64,000 bases of DNA from contig NZ_WTYK01000007.1 in NCBI RefSeq assembly GCF_009828065.1, positions 1 through 64,000 of the forward strand, in the 5' to 3' direction. The position numbers and the translations under genes were made by a program. The first letter of the stretch is position 1, and every line of letters starts with the position of its first letter. The DNA is from Croceibacterium soli. Its GTDB lineage: Bacteria; Pseudomonadota; Alphaproteobacteria; Sphingomonadales; Sphingomonadaceae. The notes beneath the pieces were generated by a model. It was not told the origin of the DNA. It did not search any database and worked only from the letters and a program-made list of their open reading frames with translations. This document shows, in pieces, positions 28,173 through 38,458 of the stretch.

Positions 28173-29564
28173 TCAGCCCTTGTAGCAGACCTTGCGCACG
28201 GCCTCGGCGATCCTGTCGCTGTCGATCAGTGCCATCGATTCCAGGTTCGCGGCGTACGGCAGCGGCACGTCTTCGTTGCAGACGCGCAGCACCGGGGCAT
28301 CGAGGTGATCGAAGCCCTTCTCCATGCACACCGCGATCACTTCCGAAGCGACCGAGCAGGTCGGCCAGCCTTCTTCGGCGACGACCAGGCGGTTGGTCTT
28401 CTTGAGGCTTTCGAGGATCGTGTCGGTGTCGAGCGGGCGCAGCGTGCGCAGGTCGATCACTTCCGCATCGATCCCCTCGCCCGCCAGCTTCTCCGCCGCT
28501 TCGAGCGCGAGCCCGACGCCGATCGAGTAGCTGACGATGGTCACGTCCGAGCCCTCGCGCACGATCCGCGCCTTGCCGATCGGCAGTACGTGGTCGTCGA
28601 GCTGCGCGAGCTCGAAGTTGCGGCCGTAGAGCAGCTCGTTCTCGAGGAACACCACCGGATCCTCGCTGCGGATCGCGGCCTTGAGCAGGCCCTTGGCGTC
28701 GGACGCGTCGTAAGGTGCGATAACGATCAGCCCGGGCACGCTGGCGTACCACGGGGCATAGTTCTGGCTGTGCTGCGCGCCGACGCGGCTCGCCGCGCCG
28801 TTGGGGCCGCGGAACACCACCGGGCAGCGCATCTGGCCGCCTGACATGTAGTTCGTCTTGGCCGCCGAGTTCACGATGTGATCGATCGCCTGCATGGCGA
28901 AGTTGAAGGTCATGAACTCGACGATCGGGCGCAGGCCACCCATCGCCGCGCCCGTGCCGATGCCGGCGAAGCCGTATTCGGTGATCGGCGTGTCGATCAC
29001 GCGCTTCGGCCCGAACTCCTCGAGCAGGCCCTGGGTGACCTTGTAGGCGCCCTGGTACTCGGCGACTTCCTCGCCCATCACGAACACGCGGTCGTCGCGG
29101 CGCATTTCCTCGGCCATCGCGTCGCGCAGCGCTTCGCGCACGGTCACGGTGGCCATGTTGGTGCCCGCGGGAATGGCCGGGTCGGTGGCCGGCTTCGCGC
29201 TGGACTTGAGCTTGTCGGTACCGGAAGCAGCCGCGCCCTTCGGGGCATCGGACTCGTCCGCCTTCTGCTCCTGAGCCGGAGCTTCGGAAGCAGCGGGAGC
29301 CGAGACGCTCGACGCATCTTCGCCCTCGCCTGCCAGCATCGCGATCACCGTTCCGACTTTCACGTTCTCGCTCCCCTCGGGGATGAGAATCTTGCCGACA
29401 GTACCTTCATCGATCGATTCGAATTCCATTGTCGCCTTGTCGGTTTCGATCTCGGCCAGCACGTCGCCGGCAGCGACCGTGTCGCCTTCCTTCACCAGCC
29501 ACCTGGCCAGCGTGCCCTCCTCCATCGTCGGGGAAAGGGCGGGCATCTTCAACTCGATCGCCAT
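28173..29564 (-). CDS. pdhB: pyruvate dehydrogenase E1 component, beta subunit with N-terminal lipoyl domain
   Basis: 463 aa. Residues 1-80 are a lipoyl domain (ETDKATMEF carries the lipoylated Lys), then an Ala/Pro/Ser-rich linker, then the transketolase-like beta subunit from about 135 ([43 protein letters not shown]). With PdhA it decarboxylates pyruvate using thiamine diphosphate. A lipoyl domain on E1-beta is a known alphaproteobacterial arrangement. The ATG shares one base with the pdhA stop (TGATGG). Confidence 0.96.
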   Translation of the reverse strand: MAIELKMPALSPTMEEGTLARWLVKEGDTVAAGDVLAEIETDKATMEFESIDEGTVGKILIPEGSENVKVGTVIAMLAGEGEDASSVSAPAASEAPAQEQKADESDAPKGAAASGTDKLKSSAKPATDPAIPAGTNMATVTVREALRDAMAEEMRRDDRVFVMGEEVAEYQGAYKVTQGLLEEFGPKRVIDTPITEYGFAGIGTGAAMGGLRPIVEFMTFNFAMQAIDHIVNSAAKTNYMSGGQMRCPVVFRGPNGAASRVGAQHSQNYAPWYASVPGLIVIAPYDASDAKGLLKAAIRSEDPVVFLENELLYGRNFELAQLDDHVLPIGKARIVREGSDVTIVSYSIGVGLALEAAEKLAGEGIDAEVIDLRTLRPLDTDTILESLKKTNRLVVAEEGWPTCSVASEVIAVCMEKGFDHLDAPVLRVCNEDVPLPYAANLESMALIDSDRIAEAVRKVCYKG

Positions 29565-30670
29565 CAGTAGCTCTCCACCAGCACGTCGGTGTAGAGTTCG
29601 GAGGGCTCCGGCTCCGGCGAGGTCTCGGCGAAATCGGCGGCTTCGGCCACGCGGGCGCGGATCGCCTTGTCGATGTCCTTCAGCTTGTCCTCCGCTACGC
29701 CCATCTCCAGGAGTTCGGCCTTGGCCCGCTCGATCGGGTCGTTGTGCTCGCGCATATCCTGCACTTCCTCGCGGGTCCGGTACTTGGCCGGGTCGGACAT
29801 CGAGTGGCCGCGATAACGGTAGGTGCTGAGTTCCATCAGCACGGGGCCCTTGCCGGAGCGGACATGCTCGGCAGCGATCCGGCCGGCCTGGTGCACTTCG
29901 AGCACGTCCATTCCGTTGACGCGCAGGCCCGGGATGCGGAACGCGGCGCCGCGGCGGTAGAACTCGGTCTCCGCGCTGCTGCGCTTGACCGAAGTGCCCA
30001 TCGCGTACTGGTTGTTCTCCACCACGAAGACGATCGGCAGCTGCCACAGGCTGGCCATGTTGAAGGTTTCGTAGACCTGGCCCTGGTTGGCCGCACCGTC
30101 GCCGAAATAGGCGAGGCACAGGCCGCCGTCATCGCGGTACTTGTGCGCGAAGGCGAGACCGCCGCCGAGCGAGACCTGCGCCCCGACGATGCCGTGGCCG
30201 CCGTAGAACGCATGTTCGGTGCTGAACATGTGCATCGAGCCGCCTTTGCCCTTGGAGATGCCCGCCTGGCGGCCGGTCAGCTCGGCCATGATGATGTTCG
30301 GATCGATGCCGTAGGCGAGCATGTGGCCATGATCGCGATAGCCGGTGATGACGCTGTCCTTGCCCTCTTCCAGGCCGGACTGCAGGCCGACCGCGACGGC
30401 TTCCTGGCCGATGTAGAGGTGGCAGAAGCCGCCGATCAGGCCGAGGCCGTAAAGCTGGCCGGCTCTTTCCTCGAAACGGCGAATGAGCAGCATTTGCTCG
30501 TAGAAGCCGAGGAGCTCTTCCTGGCTCGCCTTGTAGCGAGGATCCTTCTCGAGGGCGTCCTGCAGGCTGTGCAGGGCGAAATCGCCTGCGCCGGCGGCAG
30601 AGGGTTCGGAATCGGTCGGTTTTGCCGGGGTCCGGGACTTATTCGAATTGGAACTGGCGGCTTTGGCCAA
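29564..30670 (-). CDS. pdhA: pyruvate dehydrogenase E1 component, alpha subunit
   Basis: About 368 aa. The thiamine diphosphate motif [20 protein letters not shown] is intact, as are the phosphorylation-loop region [15 protein letters not shown] and [16 protein letters not shown]. The start is uncertain: TTG at 30670 gives [13 protein letters not shown], close to family N-termini, with GGGGA eight bases upstream; GTG at 30703 is the alternative (379 aa). It is preceded by ftsB and followed immediately by pdhB, the usual order. Confidence 0.95.
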   Translation of the reverse strand: MAKAASSNSNKSRTPAKPTDSEPSAAGAGDFALHSLQDALEKDPRYKASQEELLGFYEQMLLIRRFEERAGQLYGLGLIGGFCHLYIGQEAVAVGLQSGLEEGKDSVITGYRDHGHMLAYGIDPNIIMAELTGRQAGISKGKGGSMHMFSTEHAFYGGHGIVGAQVSLGGGLAFAHKYRDDGGLCLAYFGDGAANQGQVYETFNMASLWQLPIVFVVENNQYAMGTSVKRSSAETEFYRRGAAFRIPGLRVNGMDVLEVHQAGRIAAEHVRSGKGPVLMELSTYRYRGHSMSDPAKYRTREEVQDMREHNDPIERAKAELLEMGVAEDKLKDIDKAIRARVAEAADFAETSPEPEPSELYTDVLVESY

Positions 30671-30788
30671 GGCGTTATTCCCCGTTTCAAGCGGTGCGCG
30701 CACCGGCGGATGCGGGGTGCCTATAGGCGCACAATCAGTTAGCTTGCAACGCCTCGCGATAATGCGGGGCGAGCGCCGGGCGAACGCG

Positions 30789-31106
30789 TCAATCCTGGTC
30801 GAGTTCGAGGATGTATTCGTCCGGGTGAACGACGTTCAGATCGCTGCGAATCAGCTCCCCCGCGATGTCCGGATCGACGTGCTCGGGATCGAGCAGCGCG
30901 ACGCGGTTCTTCAGGTCGGCCCGCTCCCGCTCGAGCTTGGCGATCTGCGCTTCCCGCTTATCGAGCAGCGACAGGTTCTCTCCCCAGGCGAGCATGCCGT
31001 AAGGCCCGGCGAACGCCAGCCCACCGAGCACCAGCAGGTAGCCGAGCGCGCCGAATTGCCGCAGTTTTTCTGCGGCTGCGGCGCGGGATGGAAGGGGATG
31101 ATTCAT
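30789..31106 (-). CDS. ftsB: septum formation initiator FtsB/DivIC family
   Basis: 105 aa bitopic protein: a short cytosolic start, one membrane helix (GYLLVLGGLAFAGPYGML), a coiled coil (LDKREAQIAKLERERADLKNR) and a C-terminal segment VHPDEYILELDQD. FtsB joins FtsL and FtsQ at the division site. An alternative ATG six codons upstream (31124) is possible. It heads the ftsB-pdhA-pdhB run. Confidence 0.87.
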   Translation of the reverse strand: MNHPLPSRAAAAEKLRQFGALGYLLVLGGLAFAGPYGMLAWGENLSLLDKREAQIAKLERERADLKNRVALLDPEHVDPDIAGELIRSDLNVVHPDEYILELDQD

Positions 31107-31232
31107 CGTATCCGACAGAATCATAGTTAAGCTGCCAGTTCAAGCGTTTCCGACAGGAACCTCACGCATTTGCGTTCGCTGGTTGGAAGTGATCGCTTGT
31201 CGTTGGCGTGACTGGCGGTTACATCTGAAACT

Positions 31233-32330
31233 ATGGCTGATCTGTTCGACAATCCGCTGGGGCTCGACGGCTTCGAGTTCCTCGAGTTCTCCGCCCCGGA
31301 GAAGGGCGTGCTGGAAGCTGCCTTCACGGCAATGGGCTTCACCCTCGTCGCCCGGCATCGCAGCAAGGACGTGCAGCTCTGGCGCCAGGGGCAGATCAAC
31401 TTCATCGCCGATTACGAGCCGCGCAGCCCGGCGGCCTATTTCGCCGCCGAACATGGCCCCTCCGCCTGCGGTATGGGCTTCCGCGTACGCGACGCCGGGA
31501 AGGCCTATGCGGAGGCGATCCGCCGCGGGGCCGAGCCGGTCGACGTCCGCACCGGGCCGATGGAGCTCAACATCCCGGCGATCCGCGGCATCGGCCACTC
31601 GCTGATCTACCTGGTCGACCGCTACGAGGTCGACGACAACGGCGCGCTGTCGATCTACGACATCGACTTCGTCTACGAGCCCGAGGTCGAGCGCCATCCC
31701 GAAGGCGCGGGCCTGCGGATCATCGATCACCTGACGCACAACGTCTACGGCGGCCGCATGGCCCACTGGGCCGGGTTCTACGAACGGATCTTCAACTTCC
31801 GCGAGATCCGCTACTTCGACATCAAGGGCGAATACACCGGCCTCACCTCCAAGGCGATGACCGCCCCGGACGGCAAGATCCGCATCCCGCTGAACGAAGA
31901 AGGCAAGAAGGGCGGCGGACAGATCGAGGAGTACCTGCGCGAGTTTAACGGCGAAGGGATCCAGCACATCGCCATGAGCTGCGAGAACCTTTACGAGGTG
32001 TGGGACCGCCTTCAGGCATGCGGCACGCCCTTCGCCCCGCCCCCGCCCGACACGTATTACGAGATGCTCGAGGGCCGACTTCCGGGCCACGGAGAGCCGG
32101 TGGAGGAGCTGCGCAAGCGCGGCATCCTGCTCGACGGTTCGACCGACGATGGCGATCCGCGCCTCCTGCTGCAGATCTTCAGCAAGACGATGATCGGCCC
32201 GGTGTTCTTCGAGTTCATCCAGCGCAAGAAGGACGAGGGCTTCGGCGAAGGCAATTTCACCGCCCTCTTCAAGTCGATCGAGGAGGACCAGCTCCGCCGC
32301 GGCGCGCTCAAGCCGACGCCGGACAGCTGA
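31233..32330 (+). CDS. hppD: 4-hydroxyphenylpyruvate dioxygenase
   Basis: 365 aa Fe(II) enzyme that converts 4-hydroxyphenylpyruvate to homogentisate in tyrosine breakdown. The metal ligands are visible: His in [10 protein letters not shown], His in GIQHIAMSC and Glu in [19 protein letters not shown]. The product-side motif [10 protein letters not shown] is present. No homogentisate dioxygenase gene is adjacent. It is divergent from ftsB with about 125 bp between starts. Confidence 0.95.
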   Translation: MADLFDNPLGLDGFEFLEFSAPEKGVLEAAFTAMGFTLVARHRSKDVQLWRQGQINFIADYEPRSPAAYFAAEHGPSACGMGFRVRDAGKAYAEAIRRGAEPVDVRTGPMELNIPAIRGIGHSLIYLVDRYEVDDNGALSIYDIDFVYEPEVERHPEGAGLRIIDHLTHNVYGGRMAHWAGFYERIFNFREIRYFDIKGEYTGLTSKAMTAPDGKIRIPLNEEGKKGGGQIEEYLREFNGEGIQHIAMSCENLYEVWDRLQACGTPFAPPPPDTYYEMLEGRLPGHGEPVEELRKRGILLDGSTDDGDPRLLLQIFSKTMIGPVFFEFIQRKKDEGFGEGNFTALFKSIEEDQLRRGALKPTPDS

Positions 32331-32425
32331 ACCCGCTGCGGCCGGCGCGCCTCAATGCGCCGCAAGGCTCTTGCGCGCGGCAAGCCGAAGCTTCAGTAAG
32401 CGGCGGACGAGAGGGAGCTACTTCG

Positions 32426-32992
32426 ATGACCACGGCGCCGCGCGCAACTTCCGAAATCCATGGCCGAATCTTGGGCCTTCTTGGCGGGGCTGCCATGGCG
32501 ATCGCCGCCGCGCCCGCCGCTGCCCAGGTGAGCGACTCGATTATCGTCAACATCATGCGCGAGTGCGCGAAAGTCGACGATCCCAGCGCCCGTCTCGCCT
32601 GCTACGACAACAACATCCGCAGTGCGGGCGCCGCGCCGCGCGCCACCGTGCCGGGGCAATTACCGGCACCGCAAGGCGGCGCTGCCCCGGTGGCTCCCGC
32701 CGCGCCCGGCGGGTTCGGAGCCGAGGCGGTGCGCACGCCGGAACGCTTCAATCCGGAGCGCAACGGCGCCAGCGAGGTCACTGCGCGCGTTTCCGCCGTA
32801 CGCGAGCGCGAGCCCGGCGTATATCTCGTGACGCTCGACAGCGGCGCCGAATGGCTGTTCACGGAGAGCACCGCCCGAGACTTCACGCCCCCGCGGCGCG
32901 GCGGCACGGTGGAGATCCAGCGCGGCGCCCTGGGCGGCTACCTGATGGTGGTCGGCCGGCAGCAGGGCGTCAGGGTCACCCGCATCAAGTAG
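32426..32992 (+). CDS. exported protein of unknown function
   Basis: 188 aa. A signal peptide (ILGLLGGAAMAIAAAPAAAQ) is followed by MRECAKVDDPSARLACYDNN, a two-cysteine motif found at the N-terminus of several secreted or T6SS-accessory proteins. A Pro/Ala/Gly linker and a small beta domain (VYLVTLDSGAEWLF, GYLMVVGRQQGVRVTRIK) follow. GAGGGAG precedes the ATG at 32426. No function can be named. Confidence 0.72.
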   Translation: MTTAPRATSEIHGRILGLLGGAAMAIAAAPAAAQVSDSIIVNIMRECAKVDDPSARLACYDNNIRSAGAAPRATVPGQLPAPQGGAAPVAPAAPGGFGAEAVRTPERFNPERNGASEVTARVSAVREREPGVYLVTLDSGAEWLFTESTARDFTPPRRGGTVEIQRGALGGYLMVVGRQQGVRVTRIK

Positions 32993-33019
32993 TTTCGCGG
33001 CAACCGTTCGCGAGAACGG

Positions 33020-34345
33020 TCAGTCGCGCTGGAATTCGCGCAAGGCCCGTTCCCGCTGCAGCTGGGCGACAGCATTGCGCCGCAGCTTGGCGAACGTGGC
33101 AAGGAACTTCTCCCGCTGCTGCTCGCCGAGCGGCGCCATCAGGAAACGGCTGCGCTCGATGCCGGTCTGCTGGATGATGTTGTACAGTCGCTCACCCTCC
33201 GGCGTCGGATAGAACTTGCCGTGGCGCCGCCCCGGCCGCCCTTCCCGCGCGACCAGCCCGCGCTCGATCAAGGCTCTCACGGTTCGCCCGGCCTGGCTGT
33301 GGTCCCGCTGCAGCGCAGCGGCGAGTTCGCCCCACGAGATCGGCGGGTTCATCGAGATTTCGTTCAGCACCCATGCTTCGAAGCTCGACAGCCCCGTGCT
33401 GCGCTTGAACGCTAGCGCGCCGCTGCGGCTGAAGTAGGCGCTCAGCGTCAACAGCGGGGAGACGATCCGCGAACGATCGATCAGTACCGCATCGTCGGCT
33501 TTCCGCTCGGTGAAGCGATAGGCTTCGGCGCCGCGTTCCGCGCGGTCGGGCGCGACGGCCCGCGCGCGTTCCTGATCGTAGAGCGACACCGAGCGTTCGA
33601 GCAGCAGTTCGATGGCCGCGAAGAAGTCGGACAGTTCCCCGTCCCCGATGTCGAACGTCAGCTCGCGATTGCGCAAGTCGGCCAGGCGCAGAAGGCGGTC
33701 CGCCAGGTCTTCCCCGTGCGCCGTCAGCATCAAGGGCGCTCGGATCTGGGCACGCTGGACCATGCCCAGTTCGAGCAGCCGCTTGACCGATCGGCTGACC
33801 TGCGCCTTGTCCACTCCGACGGAACTGGACAGGTCCGCCGGCACCAACGGGCCTTTCATGCGCAGGAGGAACAGGATCCGGCGGTCGAGTTCCACGAGCT
33901 CCGGCTCGTGGGCGTAAGACAGCTCGGCACTTTCACGAATCTTGTGAAGAACCTGCCACAACTCGCTCTGGAATATGATCGGCTTGCCAGGCTTTTCGCC
34001 ATTGCCAAGCGCCTGCGCGGACGGCTGCAGACCTTTCAGGATGAGTCCCAGCTGAGCGTTGAAATCCTCCGGCGGTTCTGCCGCCCGCGCGCGGCCGTTC
34101 GCGTCGGCCCGAGCCAGCGCGCCGAGGGTGAAGGTTTCGACTAGCGTCAGAGCTTCCTCGGCCATCGGCCCCAGCAGGGCTAGCTGTTCGGCGGCGGGGC
34201 GTTCGACCGTGGCTCCCCCGGCAGCTTCGCGCCACAGTGCCGAGGCGTGGTCGCGCAGCACGGTTCCCCACTCGTCCTGCTGCTTGGGCGCAAGCATCAG
34301 TTCCGCGCCAGTGCTGTTAGTCCCGGCTTCGCCGTGTCTGCTCAT
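33020..34345 (-). CDS. regulator with two MarR-type winged-helix domains
   Basis: 441 aa. The first winged helix spans about residues 145-225 (ELVELDRRILFLLRMKGPLV, SSSVGVDKAQVSRSVKRLLELGM). A second covers about 330-420 (SSFEAWVLNEISMNPPISWGELA, then RDHSQAGRTVRALIERGLVAREG). Each has a recognition helix and a wing. A single chain carrying both would mimic a MarR dimer. The N-terminal 120 residues have no domain I recognise. It is divergent from the TonB receptor, and a palindrome lies between them, so control of the receptor is likely (inference). Start: ATG 34345 with GGGGAGA upstream. Confidence 0.72.
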   Translation of the reverse strand: MSRHGEAGTNSTGAELMLAPKQQDEWGTVLRDHASALWREAAGGATVERPAAEQLALLGPMAEEALTLVETFTLGALARADANGRARAAEPPEDFNAQLGLILKGLQPSAQALGNGEKPGKPIIFQSELWQVLHKIRESAELSYAHEPELVELDRRILFLLRMKGPLVPADLSSSVGVDKAQVSRSVKRLLELGMVQRAQIRAPLMLTAHGEDLADRLLRLADLRNRELTFDIGDGELSDFFAAIELLLERSVSLYDQERARAVAPDRAERGAEAYRFTERKADDAVLIDRSRIVSPLLTLSAYFSRSGALAFKRSTGLSSFEAWVLNEISMNPPISWGELAAALQRDHSQAGRTVRALIERGLVAREGRPGRRHGKFYPTPEGERLYNIIQQTGIERSRFLMAPLGEQQREKFLATFAKLRRNAVAQLQRERALREFQRD

Positions 34346-35010
34346 GTGCTGCAAAGTCTCCCCACCCCCGCCGCTTTTGCGGCAACTTATTAGCGTTTTG
34401 CCCAACGAATAAACTGCTTTCGGGCCGATGAACAGCGCCCGAACGGCTCATCCCCCGCCGCCTTGTCTGGACCTCCCCGGCATCAGCGGCGGACTTCGTC
34501 AACAACCCATGAGCGAGTCAAAAAATCAGACAAACTCAAGCAATCAGACAATCTCTCCCAGAGAGATGCAGATCGGCAACACATGGGTCATCGTGATCGC
34601 CGAAACCTTAGATTTCAAGGGTTTTCGTGTAAATCTGGCGACCGCAGGGCCTCCGGTGGCGCGCGTTTGGACCCGATTGGGGCTGCATTGCCGCCGGATT
34701 TGATCGAAAATTGCGCGAAACCAGCGAAGCTCTGGCGCCGCAAGATGACTAGCACCTAGACATTATCAACGCTCGACCATAAGAACGGCAATTGACGGAA
34801 CCCGCCGACTCAGAGGGGGACCGTAGGGGAGGAACTACCTTGGTTACAGCGCTGTAGAGCGCGCCCGGAAACCCCGAAGCGGGTGACCGGGGCCAAAAAT
34901 CCCCAAGAATTAAGCAGATGCCGAGGCGGGCCACCGCCCTCGGTGCGCATCTGCGAAAAAATCAGGCAGCGGCCGCCCGGCCGCTGACAATTGTGCGAAG
35001 GGAGCTCGAA
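34346..35010. promoter_or_regulatory. long intergenic region with palindrome and structured leader
   Basis: 665 bases without a gene I would call. 34551-34567 is a perfect interrupted palindrome, ATCTCTC-CCA-GAGAGAT, preceded by two copies of AATCAGACAA (34524-34533, 34542-34551), a plausible operator. 34915-34956 folds into a long hairpin (GCAGATGC..GCATCTGC with an inner CGAGGCGG/CCGCCCTCG), and CAGCGGCCGCCCGGCCGCTG follows at 34971-34990. The receptor may therefore have a structured 5-prime leader. I could not match it to a riboswitch class. Confidence 0.45.
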
Positions 35011-38000
35011 GTGAGGAGTTTGCAGACAACCCGCAATACGGCATTCAAGGCCGTATTGCTCGCCGGCGGTGCCGGTATCGTGGCGTTGGCCCAGCCGGCG
35101 CTGGCACAGGATGTCGAACAAGAAGGCGATCCGATCGACGCAGCCGTCGTAGCCGACAGCAGCCAGGCTAGCACCGGCATCGTCGTCACCGGTTCGCGCA
35201 TTCAGCGCCAGGACTTCCAGGCCAACAGCCCGATCGTGACGGTCGGCGAAGAACTGCTGCAGAATTCGAGCACGTCTTCGGTCGAGGTCAACCTCAACAA
35301 GCTGCCGCAGTTCACGCCGGAGAAGACCCCGACGCAGGGTGGCGACATCCAGGCGACCCCGACGAACACCCCGGGTTCCGCAACGGTCTCGCTGCGCGGC
35401 ATCGGCTCGAACCGTAACCTCGTCCTGATCGACGGCCGCCGTGCGACCCCCGGCAACGCTTCGATGGCCGTGGACATCAACACCATCCCGTCGGCCGCCA
35501 TCGAGCGCGTCGAAATCATCTCGGGCGGTGCATCGTCGACCTACGGCGCGGACGCCGTCGGCGGCGTCGTCAACTTCATCCTGAAGAAGAACTTCGAAGG
35601 CCTCGAGTTCGACGCGCAGGGCGGCATCACCGAACATGGCGATGGCGAGGAATACTCGATCAGCGGCATCATGGGCACCGACTTCGCCGATGGCCGCGGC
35701 AACATCAGCATCGCAATGTCCACGGCCGAGCGTAAGCCTTCGCTGCGCGTCGACCGCGACTACTTCCGCGACGTGATGGCCGATCCCGACGTGGGCGGTA
35801 ACTACTTCTTCCCGATCTACTCGGGCATCCAGCAGACGGGCGCCAATCCTCAGTACCAGGAAGTGCTCAACAGCATGTTCCCGAACCGTCCGCCGAACAC
35901 CAACGTTTCGGCGACCGGCACGCTGTACTTCCTCGGCAACACGCCGTTCACCTTCGGCAATTCGGCCGCTGGGTTCTCCGGTGTTTCGAACTTCCCGGAA
36001 TCGCTGGTGGACCAGCAGCTGACCAAGCGCTCCTCGCTCGGAACGCTCAGCCAGAACTTCCAGGAAGATTACATCAACCTGCCGCTCACCCGCTACAACT
36101 TCTACCTGCGGGGAAGTTACGAGATCAACGACTGGGTGTCGGTGATCGGGCAAGGCTACTTCAACAAGAGCGAGACCGCGACGGTCCAGCAGCCCGGCCC
36201 GATCGTCGGTGGCTGGAACGTTATCGTCCCGCGTTATGCGAACGATGCGGAATACCTGCCGGCCAACCTGGTGGCGCTCCTGAACGCTCGTGGCGCTACG
36301 GTTACCCGTGGAGAAAACGAGACCGAAGCCGCCTATCAGGCTCGGATCGCTCAGGTCGGTTGCGGCGTGGGAACGCCCGACGAGAACGACTTCGTATCCG
36401 GCGCCAGCTGCGCTTACTCGCCCACCGGCTATGTGCCTGGTCTCGGCAACCGCGAGGTGTTCACCGATCAGTTCACCTACAACCTCCTCACCGGTTTCGA
36501 AGGCAACATCCCCGGTTCCGACTGGACCTGGGACGCAACGGTGCAGCGCGGTGAATCGGTCACCAACTCGCTGACCACCGGCACGGCCTCGCTCGAGCGT
36601 CTCCGCGCAGTGATGTCCGCACCTCGCTTCGGTGCCGGCTTCTCGCGCGTCGGCAACCCGACGGGCGGCGGTTTCGGCGCAAACGCGGCGACGTGCACGA
36701 GCGGTCTCAACCCGTTCGATCCGAACCTGGTCGTGTCGCAAGACTGCATCGACGCCATCGAGGCGCCGCTGAAAGAGACCGGCATCATGGTGCAGACCGT
36801 CGTGGAAGCCAACTTCCAGGGCAAGGCGTTCCAGCTCCCGGCCGGCGATGTCCGCACTGCGTTCGGTGCCACCTACCGCAAGAACGCTTACGAGTTCCTC
36901 GAGGACAACCTCAAGGAACGCGACAGCGCCTTCAACGACCAGATCCTCGGTATCTACCCTGCTCGCAGCATCGACGAGTCGATCAGCAGCAAGGAAGTCT
37001 ACGGCGAAGTCTCGGTCCCGCTGATCCACGACACGCCCGGCATCCAGATGCTGGAACTGATCGGTGGTGCGCGCTACTCGGACTCCAGCCAGACCGGCGG
37101 CAGCACGACCTGGAAGATCGAAGCGAACTGGGAAGTTACCGACTGGCTCCGCTTCCGCGGCGGCTACAACAAGGCAGAGCGCGCACCGAACATCGGCGAG
37201 CTCTACTCGTTCACCCAGAACTTCGGTCTGCTGACCGGTGGTGACGCGTGCTCGATCGGCAACCCGTTCTCGTACTCGGCCAATCCGGCGAACGCGAACG
37301 GAGCGCAGGTCAGGCAGCTGTGCGCGGCCCTGATGGACAAGACCCAGATCCCGGGTCAGCCGCTCAACTCGGTGTCGTTCTACGGTAACGGTCTCTCGCC
37401 GAACGATCCGAACTACATTGCTCCTTCGGCTGGAGCGACAAGCACGTCGACCGCACCGGGCTTCGCGTTCCCCTACTTCGTGGGCAACCCGAACCTCGAG
37501 GCGGAAAAGGCGAAGACGATCACGCTGGGTGCGGTGATCGAGTCCCCGTTCTCGGGGATCTTCAACGCGATGCGCCTGACGCTCGACTACTACAACATCG
37601 AGGTTGAAGACGCGATTGGCCTGCAGTCCGGCCAGACGCTTCAGCAGCTCTGCCTCGATCCGGCGTTCAACCCGACGTTCGATCCGAACACCTTCTTCTG
37701 CAACAACTTCGCCCGCGGTACGGGCGGCGGAATCGGTGCGGTCCAGCTGGCCTACACCAACACCGGTGCGTTCAAGACCGAAGGCATCGACGCCCAGTTC
37801 GACTGGAACTTCGAAGCGGGTCCGGGCCGCGTGTCGCTGAACACAGTGTTCAACTACCTGATCTCGCTGAAGTCTTCGCCGTTCTATTCGGGCATTCCGG
37901 AAGAATCGCGGGCACCGTTCGTCGAGTACGCCGGGACCTTCCTGTCACCTGACAGCGGTCTGAGCACGAACGGCGCATACCGCTGGAAGACTTTCACCAC

Positions 38001-38310
38001 GGTCAGCTACGCGCTGGACAGGGTGCGGGTCGGTCTGCAGTGGCAGCACCTTCCGGCGATCGACTCGGGCACGACCAACACCGGGTACCCGGCTTACGAC
38101 CTGTTCAGCCTGAACAGCTCGTACGACGTGACCGAGAACGTCCGCCTGCGCTTCGGTATCGACAACCTGTTCGACAAGGCGCCGCCGTTCGGCAACGCCA
38201 ACCCGAACGCAAACCCGGCGTTCTTCCAACTGCCGGGTGGTGGTCTCAACACCAACAACTACGACGCGCTGGGCCGTCGCTTCTTCGTCGGCGCGAACAT
38301 GAAGTTCTAA
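35011..38310 (+). CDS. TonB-dependent outer-membrane receptor
   Basis: 1099 aa. GTG 35011 (AGGGAG six bases upstream) gives a good signal peptide, TAFKAVLLAGGAGIVALAQPALAQ. The plug domain (about 55-190) includes GIVVTGSRIQRQDFQ, SLRGIGSNRNLVLIDGRRA and GGASSTYGADAVGGVVNFIL. A long 22-strand barrel follows, ending RRFFVGANMKF with terminal Phe for BAM recognition. The in-frame ATG at 34918 lies in a hairpin and is rejected. The substrate is unknown; size and style suggest a sugar or oligopeptide importer. A strong terminator follows. Confidence 0.9.
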   Translation: MRSLQTTRNTAFKAVLLAGGAGIVALAQPALAQDVEQEGDPIDAAVVADSSQASTGIVVTGSRIQRQDFQANSPIVTVGEELLQNSSTSSVEVNLNKLPQFTPEKTPTQGGDIQATPTNTPGSATVSLRGIGSNRNLVLIDGRRATPGNASMAVDINTIPSAAIERVEIISGGASSTYGADAVGGVVNFILKKNFEGLEFDAQGGITEHGDGEEYSISGIMGTDFADGRGNISIAMSTAERKPSLRVDRDYFRDVMADPDVGGNYFFPIYSGIQQTGANPQYQEVLNSMFPNRPPNTNVSATGTLYFLGNTPFTFGNSAAGFSGVSNFPESLVDQQLTKRSSLGTLSQNFQEDYINLPLTRYNFYLRGSYEINDWVSVIGQGYFNKSETATVQQPGPIVGGWNVIVPRYANDAEYLPANLVALLNARGATVTRGENETEAAYQARIAQVGCGVGTPDENDFVSGASCAYSPTGYVPGLGNREVFTDQFTYNLLTGFEGNIPGSDWTWDATVQRGESVTNSLTTGTASLERLRAVMSAPRFGAGFSRVGNPTGGGFGANAATCTSGLNPFDPNLVVSQDCIDAIEAPLKETGIMVQTVVEANFQGKAFQLPAGDVRTAFGATYRKNAYEFLEDNLKERDSAFNDQILGIYPARSIDESISSKEVYGEVSVPLIHDTPGIQMLELIGGARYSDSSQTGGSTTWKIEANWEVTDWLRFRGGYNKAERAPNIGELYSFTQNFGLLTGGDACSIGNPFSYSANPANANGAQVRQLCAALMDKTQIPGQPLNSVSFYGNGLSPNDPNYIAPSAGATSTSTAPGFAFPYFVGNPNLEAEKAKTITLGAVIESPFSGIFNAMRLTLDYYNIEVEDAIGLQSGQTLQQLCLDPAFNPTFDPNTFFCNNFARGTGGGIGAVQLAYTNTGAFKTEGIDAQFDWNFEAGPGRVSLNTVFNYLISLKSSPFYSGIPEESRAPFVEYAGTFLSPDSGLSTNGAYRWKTFTTVSYALDRVRVGLQWQHLPAIDSGTTNTGYPAYDLFSLNSSYDVTENVRLRFGIDNLFDKAPPFGNANPNANPAFFQLPGGGLNTNNYDALGRRFFVGANMKF

Positions 38311-38334
38311 GCCTACGTAAGAGTACGATTACCT

Positions 38335-38372
38335 GGGGGCCCCTCCTTCGCGGAGGGGCCCCCTTTTTCTTT
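38335..38372 (+). terminator. intrinsic terminator of the TonB receptor
   Basis: GGGGGCCCCTCC pairs with GGAGGGGCCCCC across TTCGC and is followed by TTTTTCTTT. Very strong. Confidence 0.92.
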
Positions 38373-38458
38373 GCCTGCGGTCGATCCGCAATCTGGACAA
38401 AGGGGCCCCGCCCGATCACCTTCCGGCCTGGAAAAAATCGAACGGGGAGAGGCTGCCG

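Noticed and set aside
34511-34703. Small open frame starting MSESKNQTNSS upstream of the TonB receptor
   Set aside because: No ribosome binding site, covers the putative operator palindrome, and codon use is unlike neighbouring genes.
34810-37029. 739-aa open frame antisense to the TonB receptor
   Set aside because: Shadow of a strongly coding sense strand; Arg/Asp/Val-rich low-complexity product without motifs.
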